Assembly: GCA_029975915.1 (NCBI GenBank)
Contig: JARKOC010000158.1
Span: 242,502 to 306,501 of the forward strand
From: Bryobacteraceae bacterium
GTDB lineage: Bacteria > Acidobacteriota > Terriglobia > Bryobacterales > Bryobacteraceae
Direction of reading: 5' to 3'
DNA: 64,000 bases
Positions 19,682 to 29,168 of the stretch are shown here, piece by piece. Under the pieces are notes generated by a model. That model worked only from the letters and a program-made list of their open reading frames with translations, made no database searches and had not been told where the DNA came from. Both the position numbers and the translations under genes were made by a program. Every line of letters starts with the position of its first letter. The stretch's first letter is position 1.

Positions 19682-20047
19682 ATGCCCATGGGCATGTTAC
19701 AAGAGTTCAAGGAATTCGCCGTCAAAGGCAATGCGATCGACTTGGCCGTCGGTGTCGTCATCGGCGCCGCCTTCGGCAAAATCGTTAACTCCATCGTTGA
19801 AGACCTGATCAATCCGCTCGTCGGACTGATCACGGGCGGCATTGACCTCACCGGTCTGTATGTCGCGCTCGACGGCAAGACTTACGAAAGCCTGTCGAAG
19901 GCGAAGGAAGCCAAAGCAGCCGTCCTTGCTTATGGGAACGTCCTCAATAACGTGATCCAGTTTGTTATCATCGCTTTCGCAATCTTTATCGTTGTGAAGC
20001 AGCTCAACAAGCTGACCAAAGTGAGTGGAGAGAACCTTCCCAAGTAG
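19682..20047 (+). CDS. mscL: Large-conductance mechanosensitive channel MscL
   Basis: MscL opens under membrane tension to release solutes during hypo-osmotic shock. The first membrane helix is unmistakable: [20 protein letters not shown], then [20 protein letters not shown]. The second is [19 protein letters not shown]. The protein has about 119-121 residues, slightly shorter than the 136 of E. coli because the periplasmic loop and C-terminal bundle are short. In-frame ATGs at 19682, 19688 and 19694 are all possible; none has a clear ribosome binding site. It begins eight bases after the TPR stop. Confidence 0.96.
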   Translation: MPMGMLQEFKEFAVKGNAIDLAVGVVIGAAFGKIVNSIVEDLINPLVGLITGGIDLTGLYVALDGKTYESLSKAKEAKAAVLAYGNVLNNVIQFVIIAFAIFIVVKQLNKLTKVSGENLPK

Positions 20048-22052
20048 TCCTCATCAGCCGCCGGCGGCCGGGTTGCTCATTGCTGCCGTGGCCGCTGGCG
20101 CTTTCTGCCTTTTCCTGATCCAACCGCTGGTCGCTAAACTGCTTCTGCCGGCATTTGGCGGTGGAGCCGAGGTTTGGGCAGTCTGTCTGGTCTTTTTCCA
20201 GTCGCTCTTGCTTGGCGGTTATCTTTACGCCGACCGGCTTTGCCGGAAGCGGACTCTGGCCCAGCAGGGCGGCATCCACATTGTTTCCGCCGCTTTGGCG
20301 GTGGCGGCGTTGTGGCTGCCGTCGCCCGAGCCTACGCACAGCACCAATTCACCAGCCGTTGACCTGTTGATCTCGCTTGCGCGCCTGATCGGGGTCCCGT
20401 ATCTGCTTCTCGCCTCAACCAGCCCGTTACTTCAATACTGGCATGCGGCTCTTGGTGCGGGCCGCTCGGCCTACCGGCTCTACGCCTGGTCGAATCTGGC
20501 TTGCATCGTCGCCTTGCTGGCTTACCCTCTGGCGATCGAGCCATGGTTTGGTTTGCGGCCGACCCTCACGGCGTGGCGCGCGGGCACGACAGTGTGCGCC
20601 GTCCTGGTCGCGATGCTCGCCTGGCGGGTAAGAAGCCGGCCGGCATTGCACCCGGAAGTGGCCCAAACCGGAGGAGTGGCTCCCGGCCGCAGGGAAATCT
20701 ACCGATGGCTGTGGCTCGCATTCCTAGGTTCGGCTGCTTTGTTGACTGTCACGAATCACCTTTGCCGCCAGGTCGCTCCGTTCCCATTCCTTTGGTCGGT
20801 ACCGCTGTTTCTGTATCTGCTGACGTATGTGATCGCCTTTTCGCGCGACTTCTCCGTGGAAATGTCGTTCAGCTCCGGACTTGCTGGCATCGTTTTCTTG
20901 TGTGGCGGCATCTGGTTCGCGCCTCACGACTTATTCCACCCAGGTACGGGGCTTTTGGCCGCTGGGATGTTCCTGTTGTGCCTGTTTTGCCACTCGTCGC
21001 TGGCGCGCCACCGCCCCGCGCCAAGGTTCATGACAGCCTACTACTTCGTCATCGCCTTCGGCGGCGCCCTGGGTTCTGTTTTCGTCGCGTTTCTCGCCCC
21101 CCGGCTCTTTAAGGGGGAGATCGAACTCGGTCTTGCGCTAATGTTTGCGTCGGTGTCTCTGGTGGCCTCGGTATTTGGAATGAAGGGGCTGATTGGCGCC
21201 GTTGCGGTCTCGGCTGTTGCAGCATCGGCCGGAGCGGCCTTGTCCCTTATCTCAGCCCAGAGGCAAGGCACAGTGGTCTCGGTCCGAGGATTCTACGGAG
21301 CGATCCGTGTTGCCGACCAAGCCGAGGGAGGCAGCCGGCTCCGGGTGATGTTGCACGGAGCGACGATTCACGGCTCGCAATGGCTTGACGACCGCCGTAC
21401 TTCGCCGTCTTCCTACTACGGCCCGTCGAGCGGCGCTGCCCGCGCCTTCGCCTTCCGGAAGCTCAACGCCCGAGTGGGCATTGTCGGCCTGGGAGCGGGA
21501 GCCATGGCCGCCTGGTCCCGCCAGGGTGACACCTTTCGCTTCTACGAGATTGATCCTTGGGTCGTCTCGCTTGCTTCCGGCTACTTCAGCTACCTAAACG
21601 ATGCCGCAGGACGAATCGAGGTTGTCCTGGGCGACGCCAGATTGTCGTTGGAGGCCCAGGAAAATCAACAGTTTGACCTGTTCTTCGTGGATGCGTTTTC
21701 CGGCGATTCAATTCCGGTCCATCTGCTGACCAGGGAGGCGTTTGAACTCTACAGACGCCACATGAAGCCGGACGGCGTGCTGGCTTTCCACGTCTCGTCG
21801 CGCAGCCTGGACCTCACGCCTGTGGTCAGGGCCGTCTCGGAACGTGTCGGCTGGACCGCCATCGCAGTGGCTGACCGTGGCGACGCGGTGCGCGGCTACA
21901 CGCCATCGGTTTGGATGTTAGCCGGACCTCGATCCCGTCTGGAACACCTGCTGCCAGAGAAACTGCCTGAATCCCCGCCCGAGCGCTTCGACTGGACCGA
22001 CGACCGCTCCAGCCTGCTCCACGTCTTGCGGCACACGGCCCGGCGTCCCTGA
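20025..22052 (+). CDS. Fused multi-span membrane protein with spermidine-synthase-like domain
   Basis: The 675-residue protein has an N-terminal half of many hydrophobic helices, beginning [22 protein letters not shown] and [21 protein letters not shown]. The C-terminal domain resembles the class I SAM/dcSAM fold of spermidine synthases: [14 protein letters not shown], then [10 protein letters not shown] and [20 protein letters not shown]. Such fusions are widespread and of uncertain substrate; true spermidine synthase activity is not implied. The GTG start at 20025 lies 23 bases inside mscL, so the two overlap. This start is the best available but has weak support. Confidence 0.83.
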   Translation: MERTFPSSPHQPPAAGLLIAAVAAGAFCLFLIQPLVAKLLLPAFGGGAEVWAVCLVFFQSLLLGGYLYADRLCRKRTLAQQGGIHIVSAALAVAALWLPSPEPTHSTNSPAVDLLISLARLIGVPYLLLASTSPLLQYWHAALGAGRSAYRLYAWSNLACIVALLAYPLAIEPWFGLRPTLTAWRAGTTVCAVLVAMLAWRVRSRPALHPEVAQTGGVAPGRREIYRWLWLAFLGSAALLTVTNHLCRQVAPFPFLWSVPLFLYLLTYVIAFSRDFSVEMSFSSGLAGIVFLCGGIWFAPHDLFHPGTGLLAAGMFLLCLFCHSSLARHRPAPRFMTAYYFVIAFGGALGSVFVAFLAPRLFKGEIELGLALMFASVSLVASVFGMKGLIGAVAVSAVAASAGAALSLISAQRQGTVVSVRGFYGAIRVADQAEGGSRLRVMLHGATIHGSQWLDDRRTSPSSYYGPSSGAARAFAFRKLNARVGIVGLGAGAMAAWSRQGDTFRFYEIDPWVVSLASGYFSYLNDAAGRIEVVLGDARLSLEAQENQQFDLFFVDAFSGDSIPVHLLTREAFELYRRHMKPDGVLAFHVSSRSLDLTPVVRAVSERVGWTAIAVADRGDAVRGYTPSVWMLAGPRSRLEHLLPEKLPESPPERFDWTDDRSSLLHVLRHTARRP

Positions 22053-22156
22053 TCCTGCGAACTGGACGGGTTGACCCGAACAACCCTAATGAAGTACAGT
22101 CGAAACTTCGATAGCCATGTAGAGGCAAACTGCGTTCCAACACTGACCAGACCGGA

Positions 22157-23815
22157 ATGAATCTTCGCACTCATTTTTTCCCGGCACTGGCAGCCGCTAC
22201 GGCAGCCATCGTTCTGTACACATTACCCTGTTCAGCCCAGGGGTCTTTCCACCGTTCTTCAACACTGCGCCTGCCCGATTTGGAGATCTCTTCGCCGGAG
22301 GCAGCGCGTCCGGTGAGCACGGCCCGTCCAGCTTCGCTGCTCATCCCAACAGCCCAGGAGACCCAGCCCAAGTCTCAGGTCCAGAAGGCGTTGCAGGAAG
22401 CCGATAAGCATTTCCAGTATGGGAAGTTTTGCATTCAGGAGGGGAAATTCGACCAGGCGCGGATCGAATTCGACACCGCCCTCAACGTGCTGATTGACCT
22501 GCCAGCCGACTTGCCGGACCGCACCGCCGCCGAACAGCGCTTCGAGGAGTTGATCCGTCTCATCCACCGTTACGATTTGGACCATTTGGGCTCGTCGGCC
22601 GCTCACGATGAGCCGGTCTACACCCAGTCCCCTCTTGAGCAGATCCTGGAACTCACTTTTCCGGTCGATCCCCGGCTGAAGGACCGGGTCGCGGCCCAGA
22701 TTGAAGCGGCCCAATCGCAATTGCCGCTCGCCGTCAACGATGCCGTGCTGAGCTACATCAGCTACTTCACCAATCCGAAGGGTTCGCGCACTCTCCTGGC
22801 GGGACTGCGGCGCTCCGGACGATACCGGGACATGATTTTCCGTATCTTCGCCGAAGAGGGCATACCGCGCGAGTTGATCCACATCGCCCAAGCCGAATCA
22901 GGCTTCGCGCCTATGGCCGTTTCACACAAGTCGGCAACTGGCATGTGGCAGTTTATGCGCCCTCGCGGCCACGAATATGGGTTGACGACATCGCCCTTGC
23001 ATGACGACCGGTTGGATCCCGAAAAGGCGACCCGCGCCGCCGCCAAGCATCTTCGCGACCTCTACAATCAGACCGGCGACTGGCTCTTGGCCATGGCAGC
23101 CTACAACTGCGGGCCAGGCTGTGTCGAACGCGCCGTCCAGCGAACAGGATACGCGGACTACTGGGAGCTGCGTGCCCGCAACGCCATTCCCAAGGACACG
23201 CGAAGCTATGTGCCCGCCATCCTCGCCATGGCGATCGTCTCGAACAATCTGGAGGAATACGGCCTCACTGCTCCCGCCCTGGAACCTGCGGTGGTCTACG
23301 ACACAGTTGAGATCGACGCGCCGACGAATCTGGGGCTCATCGCCGACGCCGCGGACATTCCCGTGGCTGAACTGCGCGAATTGAATCCGGCGCTCATCCG
23401 CCAAACGGCGCCGCAGGGCGCACAGGTCCGGGTACCTCGGGGCAAGGCGGACGAGGTTCTGGCCGCTTTGGATTCCGTCCCTGCGGACAAACGGAAGGCC
23501 TGGCGTCTGCACCGCGTCTCTTCGAGCGACACTCTGGCTTCGATCGCCAAACGATACGCGGCGCCTGCCGCGTCGATCCTGAAGGTCAATTCACGGCTGG
23601 ACGAGACGTTTTTCGCTTCACCAAAGGATGGCGAGTTGATCCTGATCCCTGCTCTGGAAACGCCCTCCAGAGTGGCGGCGAAGAAGCCGAAGCTTCGCCG
23701 CGCCGCCGTCGGTTCCAAGACCAGCAGAAAGGTCGCCGTCAGATCCGCAACGGCGCGCAGAAAGGTACAGAAGGTCGCTTCCTCCTCGATCAAACGCCGG
23801 GGCCTGACCCGCTAG
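22157..23815 (+). CDS. Lytic transglycosylase, MltD-like, with SLT and LysM domains
   Basis: This 552-residue envelope enzyme cleaves peptidoglycan glycan strands. A signal peptide ends near C-S-A-Q-G. The N-terminal helical segment (residues about 75-140) is TPR-like. The SLT domain lies around residues 230-340, with catalytic E247 in [20 protein letters not shown] followed by M-W-Q-F-M, and later [10 protein letters not shown] LysM module ([18 protein letters not shown], roughly residues 500-550) should bind the wall, and the tail is rich in Arg, Lys and Ser. The order of domains matches MltD. It has its own upstream gap of about 100 bases. Confidence 0.92.
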   Translation: MNLRTHFFPALAAATAAIVLYTLPCSAQGSFHRSSTLRLPDLEISSPEAARPVSTARPASLLIPTAQETQPKSQVQKALQEADKHFQYGKFCIQEGKFDQARIEFDTALNVLIDLPADLPDRTAAEQRFEELIRLIHRYDLDHLGSSAAHDEPVYTQSPLEQILELTFPVDPRLKDRVAAQIEAAQSQLPLAVNDAVLSYISYFTNPKGSRTLLAGLRRSGRYRDMIFRIFAEEGIPRELIHIAQAESGFAPMAVSHKSATGMWQFMRPRGHEYGLTTSPLHDDRLDPEKATRAAAKHLRDLYNQTGDWLLAMAAYNCGPGCVERAVQRTGYADYWELRARNAIPKDTRSYVPAILAMAIVSNNLEEYGLTAPALEPAVVYDTVEIDAPTNLGLIADAADIPVAELRELNPALIRQTAPQGAQVRVPRGKADEVLAALDSVPADKRKAWRLHRVSSSDTLASIAKRYAAPAASILKVNSRLDETFFASPKDGELILIPALETPSRVAAKKPKLRRAAVGSKTSRKVAVRSATARRKVQKVASSSIKRRGLTR

Positions 23816-23891
23816 GCTGTCGCTGGCGGAAGACCAATCCAAAGCGACGATACATAGGGCTTACATTTGGATGGGAGGACCCTCGCAAACC

Positions 23892-24206
23892 ATGGCCTGG
23901 ATCTGTCTGGTCGCCGCCGGCCTACTTGAATGCGCCTGGGCGATCGGCCTGAAGTATACGGAAGGCTTTACGCGGCTATTTCCTTCAGCCCTGACAGTGC
24001 TGGCCATGATCGCCAGCTTCGGATTGCTCTCCATTTCGATGAAGACTATTCCGGTCGGCACGGCCTATGCCATCTGGACCGGGATTGGGGCGGTCGGCGT
24101 TGCCATCGCAGGCATGTTGCTGTTTGGCGAACCCAGAGACACTGTCCGGGTCGTTTGTCTCCTCCTGATCGTCTGCGGAATCGCAGGGCTGAAATTGGTG
24201 ACATAA
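23892..24206 (+). CDS. gdx: Small multidrug resistance family guanidinium exporter Gdx (SugE)
   Basis: This 104-residue, four-helix transporter exports guanidinium in exchange for protons as a dual-topology dimer. It aligns closely by eye with E. coli SugE/Gdx. Key residues are present: G10, E13 and W16 in [19 protein letters not shown]42, and Y59 and W62 in [15 protein letters not shown] chose the ATG at 23892 because Gdx proteins start M-x-W-I; an ATG at 23871 overlaps the GGGAGG ribosome binding site. I see no convincing ykkC-type guanidine riboswitch in the 76 bases upstream. Confidence 0.93.
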   Translation: MAWICLVAAGLLECAWAIGLKYTEGFTRLFPSALTVLAMIASFGLLSISMKTIPVGTAYAIWTGIGAVGVAIAGMLLFGEPRDTVRVVCLLLIVCGIAGLKLVT

Positions 24207-24230
24207 GCGTGAGTTCGTTCAGCGAGACGG

Positions 24231-24236
24231 TATAGT
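24231..24236 (+). promoter_or_regulatory. -10-like TATAGT directly before the sulfatase start
   Basis: TATAGT ends seven bases before the ATG at 24244, with no ribosome binding site between. A transcript started from it would be leaderless. No good -35 hexamer is visible. Confidence 0.35.
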
Positions 24237-24243
24237 AGCTTCT

Positions 24244-25731
24244 ATGAACCGTCGCGAACTGCTCGCTAGCGTGGCCGGAGCGCCTTTCCATGGCGCCGCT
24301 CAAGGCAAGCCCCGAAACGTCATCTTTATCCTCTCGGACGACCACCGGTACGACGCGATGGGCTTCCTCAAGGCCCAGCCCTGGCTGCGAACGCCGGTCA
24401 TGGACCGTATGGCCGCCGAAGGCGCGCACTTCAAGAACGCCTTCGTGACTACGGCGCTTTGCAGCCCGTCGCGGGCCTCGATTCTGACCGGCGTCTACGC
24501 CCACAAGCACCGCGTGGTCGACAACAACACGGCGATTCCCAAGGGAACGGTCTTCTTCCCTTCGTACCTGCAAAAGGCAGGTTACAAGACCGGTTTCTTC
24601 GGCAAGTGGCACATGGGTGGCGAGTCTGACGATCCGCAGCCGGGTTTCGACGAATGGGTAAGCTTTCGCGGCCAGGGAACATATCTACCGAGCAAGAGCG
24701 GCTTGAACGTCAACGGCAAACGCGTGGCGCAAAAGGGCTACATCACAGACGAGATGACTGACTACGCGCTCGATTGGCTCGGCCGCCAGTCGAAGGATCA
24801 GCCCTATTTCATGTACCTGTCCCACAAGGCCGTCCACGCCGAGTTCGAGCCCGCCCCACGGCACAAGGGCATGTACAAGGACGCCAAGTTCGTTTATCCG
24901 CCAACGATGGCCGCCACCGGCGAAATGGCGCAGCACCGCCCAAAGTGGGTGCAGGACCAAAGGAACTCCTGGCATGGCGTCGAGTATCCGTACCACTCGT
25001 CACTCGACGTCGGCGAGTACTTCAAGCGATACGCGGAGACGCTGATGGGCGTGGACGAATCGATCGGACGCGTGCTGGATGCCTTAAAACAGCGCGGGCA
25101 GCTCGATTCGACGCTGGTCATTTACATGGGTGACAATGGATTCGCTTTTGGAGAGCACGGGTTGATCGACAAGCGGACGGCGTATGAGGAATCGATGCGT
25201 GTACCGATGCTGGCGCGCTGCCCGGAACTATTCCAGGAAGGCCAGACGGTGAACGGCGTCGTCGCCGGACTGGACATCATGCCAACCGTGCTGGCCGCCG
25301 CCGGTGTGGCCGCGCCAGCCGGTCTTGACGGCATGAACTTCCTGCCGCTCACCCAGGGCCGAACCGCGGGTTGGCGCAAAGAGCTCCTCTACGAATACTA
25401 TTGGGAGCGCAACTTCCCGCAAACGCCGACCATCCACGCCCTGCGCGGCGACCGCTACAAGTTCATCCGCTACCACGGAATTTGGGACATAGACGAACTC
25501 TACGACCTGCAGGAGGACCCGCTCGAATCGCGCAATCTGATCTTCTCCGAGAAGCACCAGCCGGTGATCCGCGAAATGAGGGAGCGCCTGTTCAAAGCAC
25601 TGGAGGAGACAGGCGGCCTGTCGATGCCTCTCTGGCCCGACCGCGGCGGCACGAACAATCTGCGCAACCCGGATGCCAGCAAGGGTGCGGAGTTTCCGCC
25701 TGAACTGGTCCGCCGCCCAAAAGGGCAGTAG
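24244..25731 (+). CDS. Sulfatase (alkaline-phosphatase superfamily, arylsulfatase type)
   Basis: This 495-residue enzyme should remove sulfate esters from a sugar or small molecule. The formylglycine site is C73 in L-C-S-P-S-R-A-S, the C-x-P-x-R form that needs a formylglycine-generating enzyme encoded elsewhere. Metal ligands include D32 and D33 (L-S-D-D-H) and the Asp/Asn pair in M-G-D-N-G-F. A short N-terminal segment M-N-R-R-E-L-L-A-S-V may be a minimal Tat signal. The gene stands alone without a second carbohydrate gene beside it. Confidence 0.93.
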   Translation: MNRRELLASVAGAPFHGAAQGKPRNVIFILSDDHRYDAMGFLKAQPWLRTPVMDRMAAEGAHFKNAFVTTALCSPSRASILTGVYAHKHRVVDNNTAIPKGTVFFPSYLQKAGYKTGFFGKWHMGGESDDPQPGFDEWVSFRGQGTYLPSKSGLNVNGKRVAQKGYITDEMTDYALDWLGRQSKDQPYFMYLSHKAVHAEFEPAPRHKGMYKDAKFVYPPTMAATGEMAQHRPKWVQDQRNSWHGVEYPYHSSLDVGEYFKRYAETLMGVDESIGRVLDALKQRGQLDSTLVIYMGDNGFAFGEHGLIDKRTAYEESMRVPMLARCPELFQEGQTVNGVVAGLDIMPTVLAAAGVAAPAGLDGMNFLPLTQGRTAGWRKELLYEYYWERNFPQTPTIHALRGDRYKFIRYHGIWDIDELYDLQEDPLESRNLIFSEKHQPVIREMRERLFKALEETGGLSMPLWPDRGGTNNLRNPDASKGAEFPPELVRRPKGQ

Positions 25732-25747
25732 ATCCAGTCACCGCCGG

Positions 25748-26713
25748 CTACTGTTGTAGAGGTGGCTGGCCAGCACCGGCAGCATCACCGCTGAAGGTGA
25801 TTTTGGATTCGGCGGATGCCAGCCGGAAGTCAGTGTTCTCCAGACTCATGGTGATGTTCCGGCTATAGCCGAAGAAGACCCTGAGCCCGAATTCGGTTCC
25901 GTAGGTGGATGGGAACCAGAGCCCGCCGGCGACCTTACGGTAAGTCAGGCTGAAGCCAAGTTGTTTCAGACTAATCCCAAAGACCACCCGGACCCAGCCC
26001 GGGATGGCTTGCGCAAAGGTGGTGACCACTGAAAGAGGCTGGAATTCCTCAGGATGGATCAGCACCGTGCCCGACCACGGCCGGCCGTCTTCCTCGGCGC
26101 CCTTAGTGCGTTTGCGCGGGGAGAAGGCGAGACGTATGGCATCCACGTCTGCAACCTTCTGATACCCGTCGAAACGGAATTCATAATGGCGCTGTTCTTC
26201 GGCCGTCAATGGAAACAGGTCCCGGGAGATGCCGTCGCGGGAGTTTTTGCTATTCACCAGATCATCGGTGAGATCCTCGGTCAGCTCGCCGTCAAGGTCC
26301 AGGTCTTTGTGGCGGAACTTGGGGTCGGCGTATGGATGAAGTTTCCCGTGCTTCTCATAGAGCCCGGAAATTGAGAGCAATTGCTTCTCGGAGCCGGTAG
26401 CAGTCGGCGTGACGGTGTACTGGCGGGACTCTTCGCGGGCAAGTTTGCCCCCGCCGCGCATCAACCGGGTGCGGACAGACTGATGGTAAACGACGCGCGA
26501 CCTGGATTCATCGGCGCGCTGCTGGTTATCGGCGACTCTTCGCAGGATCTCCGCAACTGGCATAGGCGGGGAAGGCGGCGGGGCCGCCGTAGCCACGGCC
26601 ATGCATACGGCGGCGGTGGCGCACTTGGCGAAGGCTGGAAGGAATTTGAATCGTGATGAGCAGGCGTAATTCGACCCGCCTGATCCCAATCGCCGGTTTT
26701 GAGTCGGTCGCAT
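25748..26713 (-). CDS. Unknown exported protein, possibly LolA-like fold
   Basis: I do not recognise a named family. The 321-residue protein has a long N-region followed by a hydrophobic signal (CATAAVCMAVATAAPPPSPP). The mature part begins VAEILRRVADNQQRADESRSRVVYHQSVRTRL and is rich in beta strands, ending with an extended sheet near LGFSLTYRKVAGGLWFPSTY. This order, helix then an incomplete beta-barrel, resembles lipoprotein-carrier (LolA/LolB-like) folds common in Acidobacteriota, but no key residue proves it. It is convergent with the sulfatase and divergent from the VCBS gene. Confidence 0.6.
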   Translation of the reverse strand: MRPTQNRRLGSGGSNYACSSRFKFLPAFAKCATAAVCMAVATAAPPPSPPMPVAEILRRVADNQQRADESRSRVVYHQSVRTRLMRGGGKLAREESRQYTVTPTATGSEKQLLSISGLYEKHGKLHPYADPKFRHKDLDLDGELTEDLTDDLVNSKNSRDGISRDLFPLTAEEQRHYEFRFDGYQKVADVDAIRLAFSPRKRTKGAEEDGRPWSGTVLIHPEEFQPLSVVTTFAQAIPGWVRVVFGISLKQLGFSLTYRKVAGGLWFPSTYGTEFGLRVFFGYSRNITMSLENTDFRLASAESKITFSGDAAGAGQPPLQQ

Positions 26714-26873
26714 TCATCCAGCTAAGACGGCGAACTGGGGTGAAATGATGCAAAGAGTCATGGGCTGGCCGTTTGGCGCATCGGTGATTTTGGACCGGTC
26801 CAGGGCGGTGGCGTTCACCACGCCCGAAGCGCCGCCTTCGCTGAGGCCTTATATGTTCCAATGGCCTTGAACC

Positions 26874-28820
26874 ATGCGTCATTCAGCTATTCTTTTTTTT
26901 GCAGTCTCCCTCGGCGCCGCTCCGCCCGCTTGGGAGAGTGGCAAGCCCATCCCCGTCGGGACGCCTGACCGGCTTGGACCCCTTGGCATCGGCCTGACGA
27001 GTTTCCCGGTCGGCTGGGCAAACGTCTCCGGCGCGAAACGTCCCGATCTGTTCGCCGTCGCCGGACGCCTCAGCTTCCCCACGGGACTGTTCCTCTATCA
27101 CTACAGATCCACCACAGCCGATGGCGTCCCTGTCTTCGGTCAGCGTATCGAAGTCGCCATGCCGCTGAAGACGACCGAAACGCCACGGTGCACCGTCGTT
27201 GCGGCGGGTAAGGAAGTCTGGGGCTTCTTCCTCGAGGGCGCAACCATCATCGAAGCCCGGTTCGACAAAGCTCAGCTCGCTTTCAACGAGACTCGCCGCA
27301 TCCCGGTAACCGGTCTTCCCGGTCAACCGGCCGCTATTGCCGCCCTGGCGAATGCCGGCGGAGGCTGGACTTTCGTGCTCAGTGTATCGGACGGCAAGTC
27401 GTTCGCCCCGCCCGGCGCTGGCAGCCGGCACCCGGATTACGTACCCTACGATGGCGCTGGCATCTGGCGTGGCGGCATGGCACGGTTCCAACTCTGGTCG
27501 TTCACGCCTGGCGAGCAGCCGAAGCTGCTTTCGCGCCCAGGCGAGGAGATCCTCTGGAATCCCGGAACTCTGTCGTTTGCTCGATTCGGCCCGTCGCGGC
27601 CAAACGAACTCATCAGCGGCTCCTGGTTCGGCGATATTTACTATTTCGCTAACAAGTCCGCAACCGGTCTTGCGATTGAAAGCCGCCGCCATGCTGTCGA
27701 TCCCAGGGGTGTCGCATTGCGCCATCCGCTGGCAGGCTGTTACGCGCTTGCCTACCCGGGCCTCAGCGCCGCCGCCGATGACATCATTGCAGGCGGCGAG
27801 GGCGCGCTGTATCACTACAAGTTCACCGGCCGCTTCGACAAACACGGACGCCCTGTGTATGAGAAGCCCGTGCCGGTGCTGCAATCGGAGGCGGAGATCT
27901 TCGCCGGGACCCTGGCCGTCCCGACCATCGTCGATTGGGACGGCGACGGTGCATTGGATATCGTCGCCGGGAACTCGGAAGGGCGCATCCTTTTCTTCAA
28001 GAACCTGGGGACGAGCCGCTCCCCTGCCCTTGCTCCAGGTGTTCCACTGACTGCGGGCGGACGCGAAATCCACATTCAGCCAGGCTACAAAGGCGACATT
28101 CAGGGTCCCGGCGAAGCCCGATGGGGCTACGTGTCGCCCAACGTCTTTGACTGGAACGGCGACGGCCTGCCAGACGTTCTCGCCAGCGACTCAACAGCCC
28201 GCCACTATGTCTTCCTGAACACCGGTACGCGCCGCGCTCCGAAACTTGCCCACGACCAAACGATCTACCTCGACGGTCTCGACTTGCACGGCACATGGCG
28301 CGTCCGTCCGGGCGTCGCCAAGTGGGGCGACAGGCTCGCCTATGTCGCTCTGGACGACCAGGATGAATTTCACCTGTACTGGCGCATGGACGATTTCAAT
28401 GTGACCGACGGCGGCAAGCTTCGCATGGAGGATGGCTCGACAATCCGTTCGAATTTCATCTTTGCCGGGGGCACTGGCCGGTCAAAGATCGAACTCACAG
28501 ACTGGGACGGCGATGGAGTGATCGACCTGCTGGTCGGCACGCCTAAGCATCACTCAATTCCGAATCCGGAAACCGGCCTGCCGCGCGCGCTGGGCATGCC
28601 AGGCACGATGATCCTGTTCTTGAAGAATTCCGGGGCAAACGAAGCCCCGAGGTTCCGTTTCCCCGTGGGGCTGAAGCACGACGGCGCAAATATTCATCTC
28701 GGCCACCACGAAATCGGGGCTTCGACGGGTCCAATGGGCCCCGGATCGGGCAACAACGTCGTGGTCTCACGTGAAGATGGCCGGTTGCTGTTCTACCAAA
28801 GGGAGCGCATGAGGGACTAA
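26874..28820 (+). CDS. Secreted VCBS/FG-GAP repeat beta-propeller protein
   Basis: This 648-residue exported protein has a signal peptide (M-R-H-S-A-I-L-F-F-A-V-S-L-G-A-A). It carries at least three calcium-binding VCBS/FG-GAP repeats in the second half: DWDGDGALDIVAG, DWNGDGLPDVLAS and DWDGDGVIDLLVG. These are blades of a beta-propeller, as in integrin alpha chains. The N-terminal third is another beta-rich region without a recognised motif. Likely roles are cell-surface adhesion or substrate binding. It faces away from the unknown exported gene at 25748, sharing a 160-base divergent region. Confidence 0.82.
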   Translation: MRHSAILFFAVSLGAAPPAWESGKPIPVGTPDRLGPLGIGLTSFPVGWANVSGAKRPDLFAVAGRLSFPTGLFLYHYRSTTADGVPVFGQRIEVAMPLKTTETPRCTVVAAGKEVWGFFLEGATIIEARFDKAQLAFNETRRIPVTGLPGQPAAIAALANAGGGWTFVLSVSDGKSFAPPGAGSRHPDYVPYDGAGIWRGGMARFQLWSFTPGEQPKLLSRPGEEILWNPGTLSFARFGPSRPNELISGSWFGDIYYFANKSATGLAIESRRHAVDPRGVALRHPLAGCYALAYPGLSAAADDIIAGGEGALYHYKFTGRFDKHGRPVYEKPVPVLQSEAEIFAGTLAVPTIVDWDGDGALDIVAGNSEGRILFFKNLGTSRSPALAPGVPLTAGGREIHIQPGYKGDIQGPGEARWGYVSPNVFDWNGDGLPDVLASDSTARHYVFLNTGTRRAPKLAHDQTIYLDGLDLHGTWRVRPGVAKWGDRLAYVALDDQDEFHLYWRMDDFNVTDGGKLRMEDGSTIRSNFIFAGGTGRSKIELTDWDGDGVIDLLVGTPKHHSIPNPETGLPRALGMPGTMILFLKNSGANEAPRFRFPVGLKHDGANIHLGHHEIGASTGPMGPGSGNNVVVSREDGRLLFYQRERMRD

Positions 28821-29160
28821 ATTGATCGCGCATGACCGGGGGCCATACTGCCGGTTCCCCGTGCCGTGTTGCGGCAGCTCTCGGATCACCCGGTTCGTTC
28901 ATCCACGAGAGCAATAGCCGCCCCTGGGCGGACCTCGATCTGCGCAGCCATGCGCCGCCATGCAACAAAAACAAAGCCGTCAGGCTCTCTGATCGCTGCG
29001 ATTGCAGAAACTTGCAGCGCCGTACAATCCAGACCAGTCTTTTGTTTGCGCCGCGACAGGAGGGGCGATGCGGGCAACTCCGGACACAATCCGGCTCGAT
29101 ATAATGGCAGCCGCATGACGGCCGCCAGACTCACCGCAGCCCGCCAGATTCGGTGCGGCC
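28821..29160. other. Non-coding gap before the transporter cassette, with candidate -10 box
   Basis: No conserved gene is visible in this 340-base stretch. It carries a perfect TATAAT at 29100-29105 without a clear -35 partner, and a 17-codon open frame starting at 29115. I see no tRNA or riboswitch. Confidence 0.5.
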
Positions 29161-29168
29161 ATGCCTGA
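29115..29168 (+). CDS. Possible 17-residue leader peptide overlapping the MFS gene
   Basis: An ATG lies nine bases after a perfect TATAAT (29100-29105). It opens a 17-codon frame rich in Ala, Arg and Thr, with the stop TGA at 29166-29168. It overlaps the first eight bases of the transporter gene, which starts at 29161. This geometry would allow translational coupling. There is no ribosome binding site, so it would be read from a leaderless mRNA. It may be chance. Confidence 0.25.
   Translation: MTAARLTAARQIRCGHA

Noticed and set aside
20025..22052. A true spermidine synthase
   Set aside because: The synthase-like domain is fused to many membrane helices, which is typical of uncharacterised homologues.
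23816..23891. Guanidine riboswitch before gdx
   Set aside because: An ACGA word is present, but no pair of ACGR-loop hairpins or ykkC core was found.
26883..28073. A 396-codon minus-strand frame
   Set aside because: It lies opposite the VCBS protein and shows no domain or signal.
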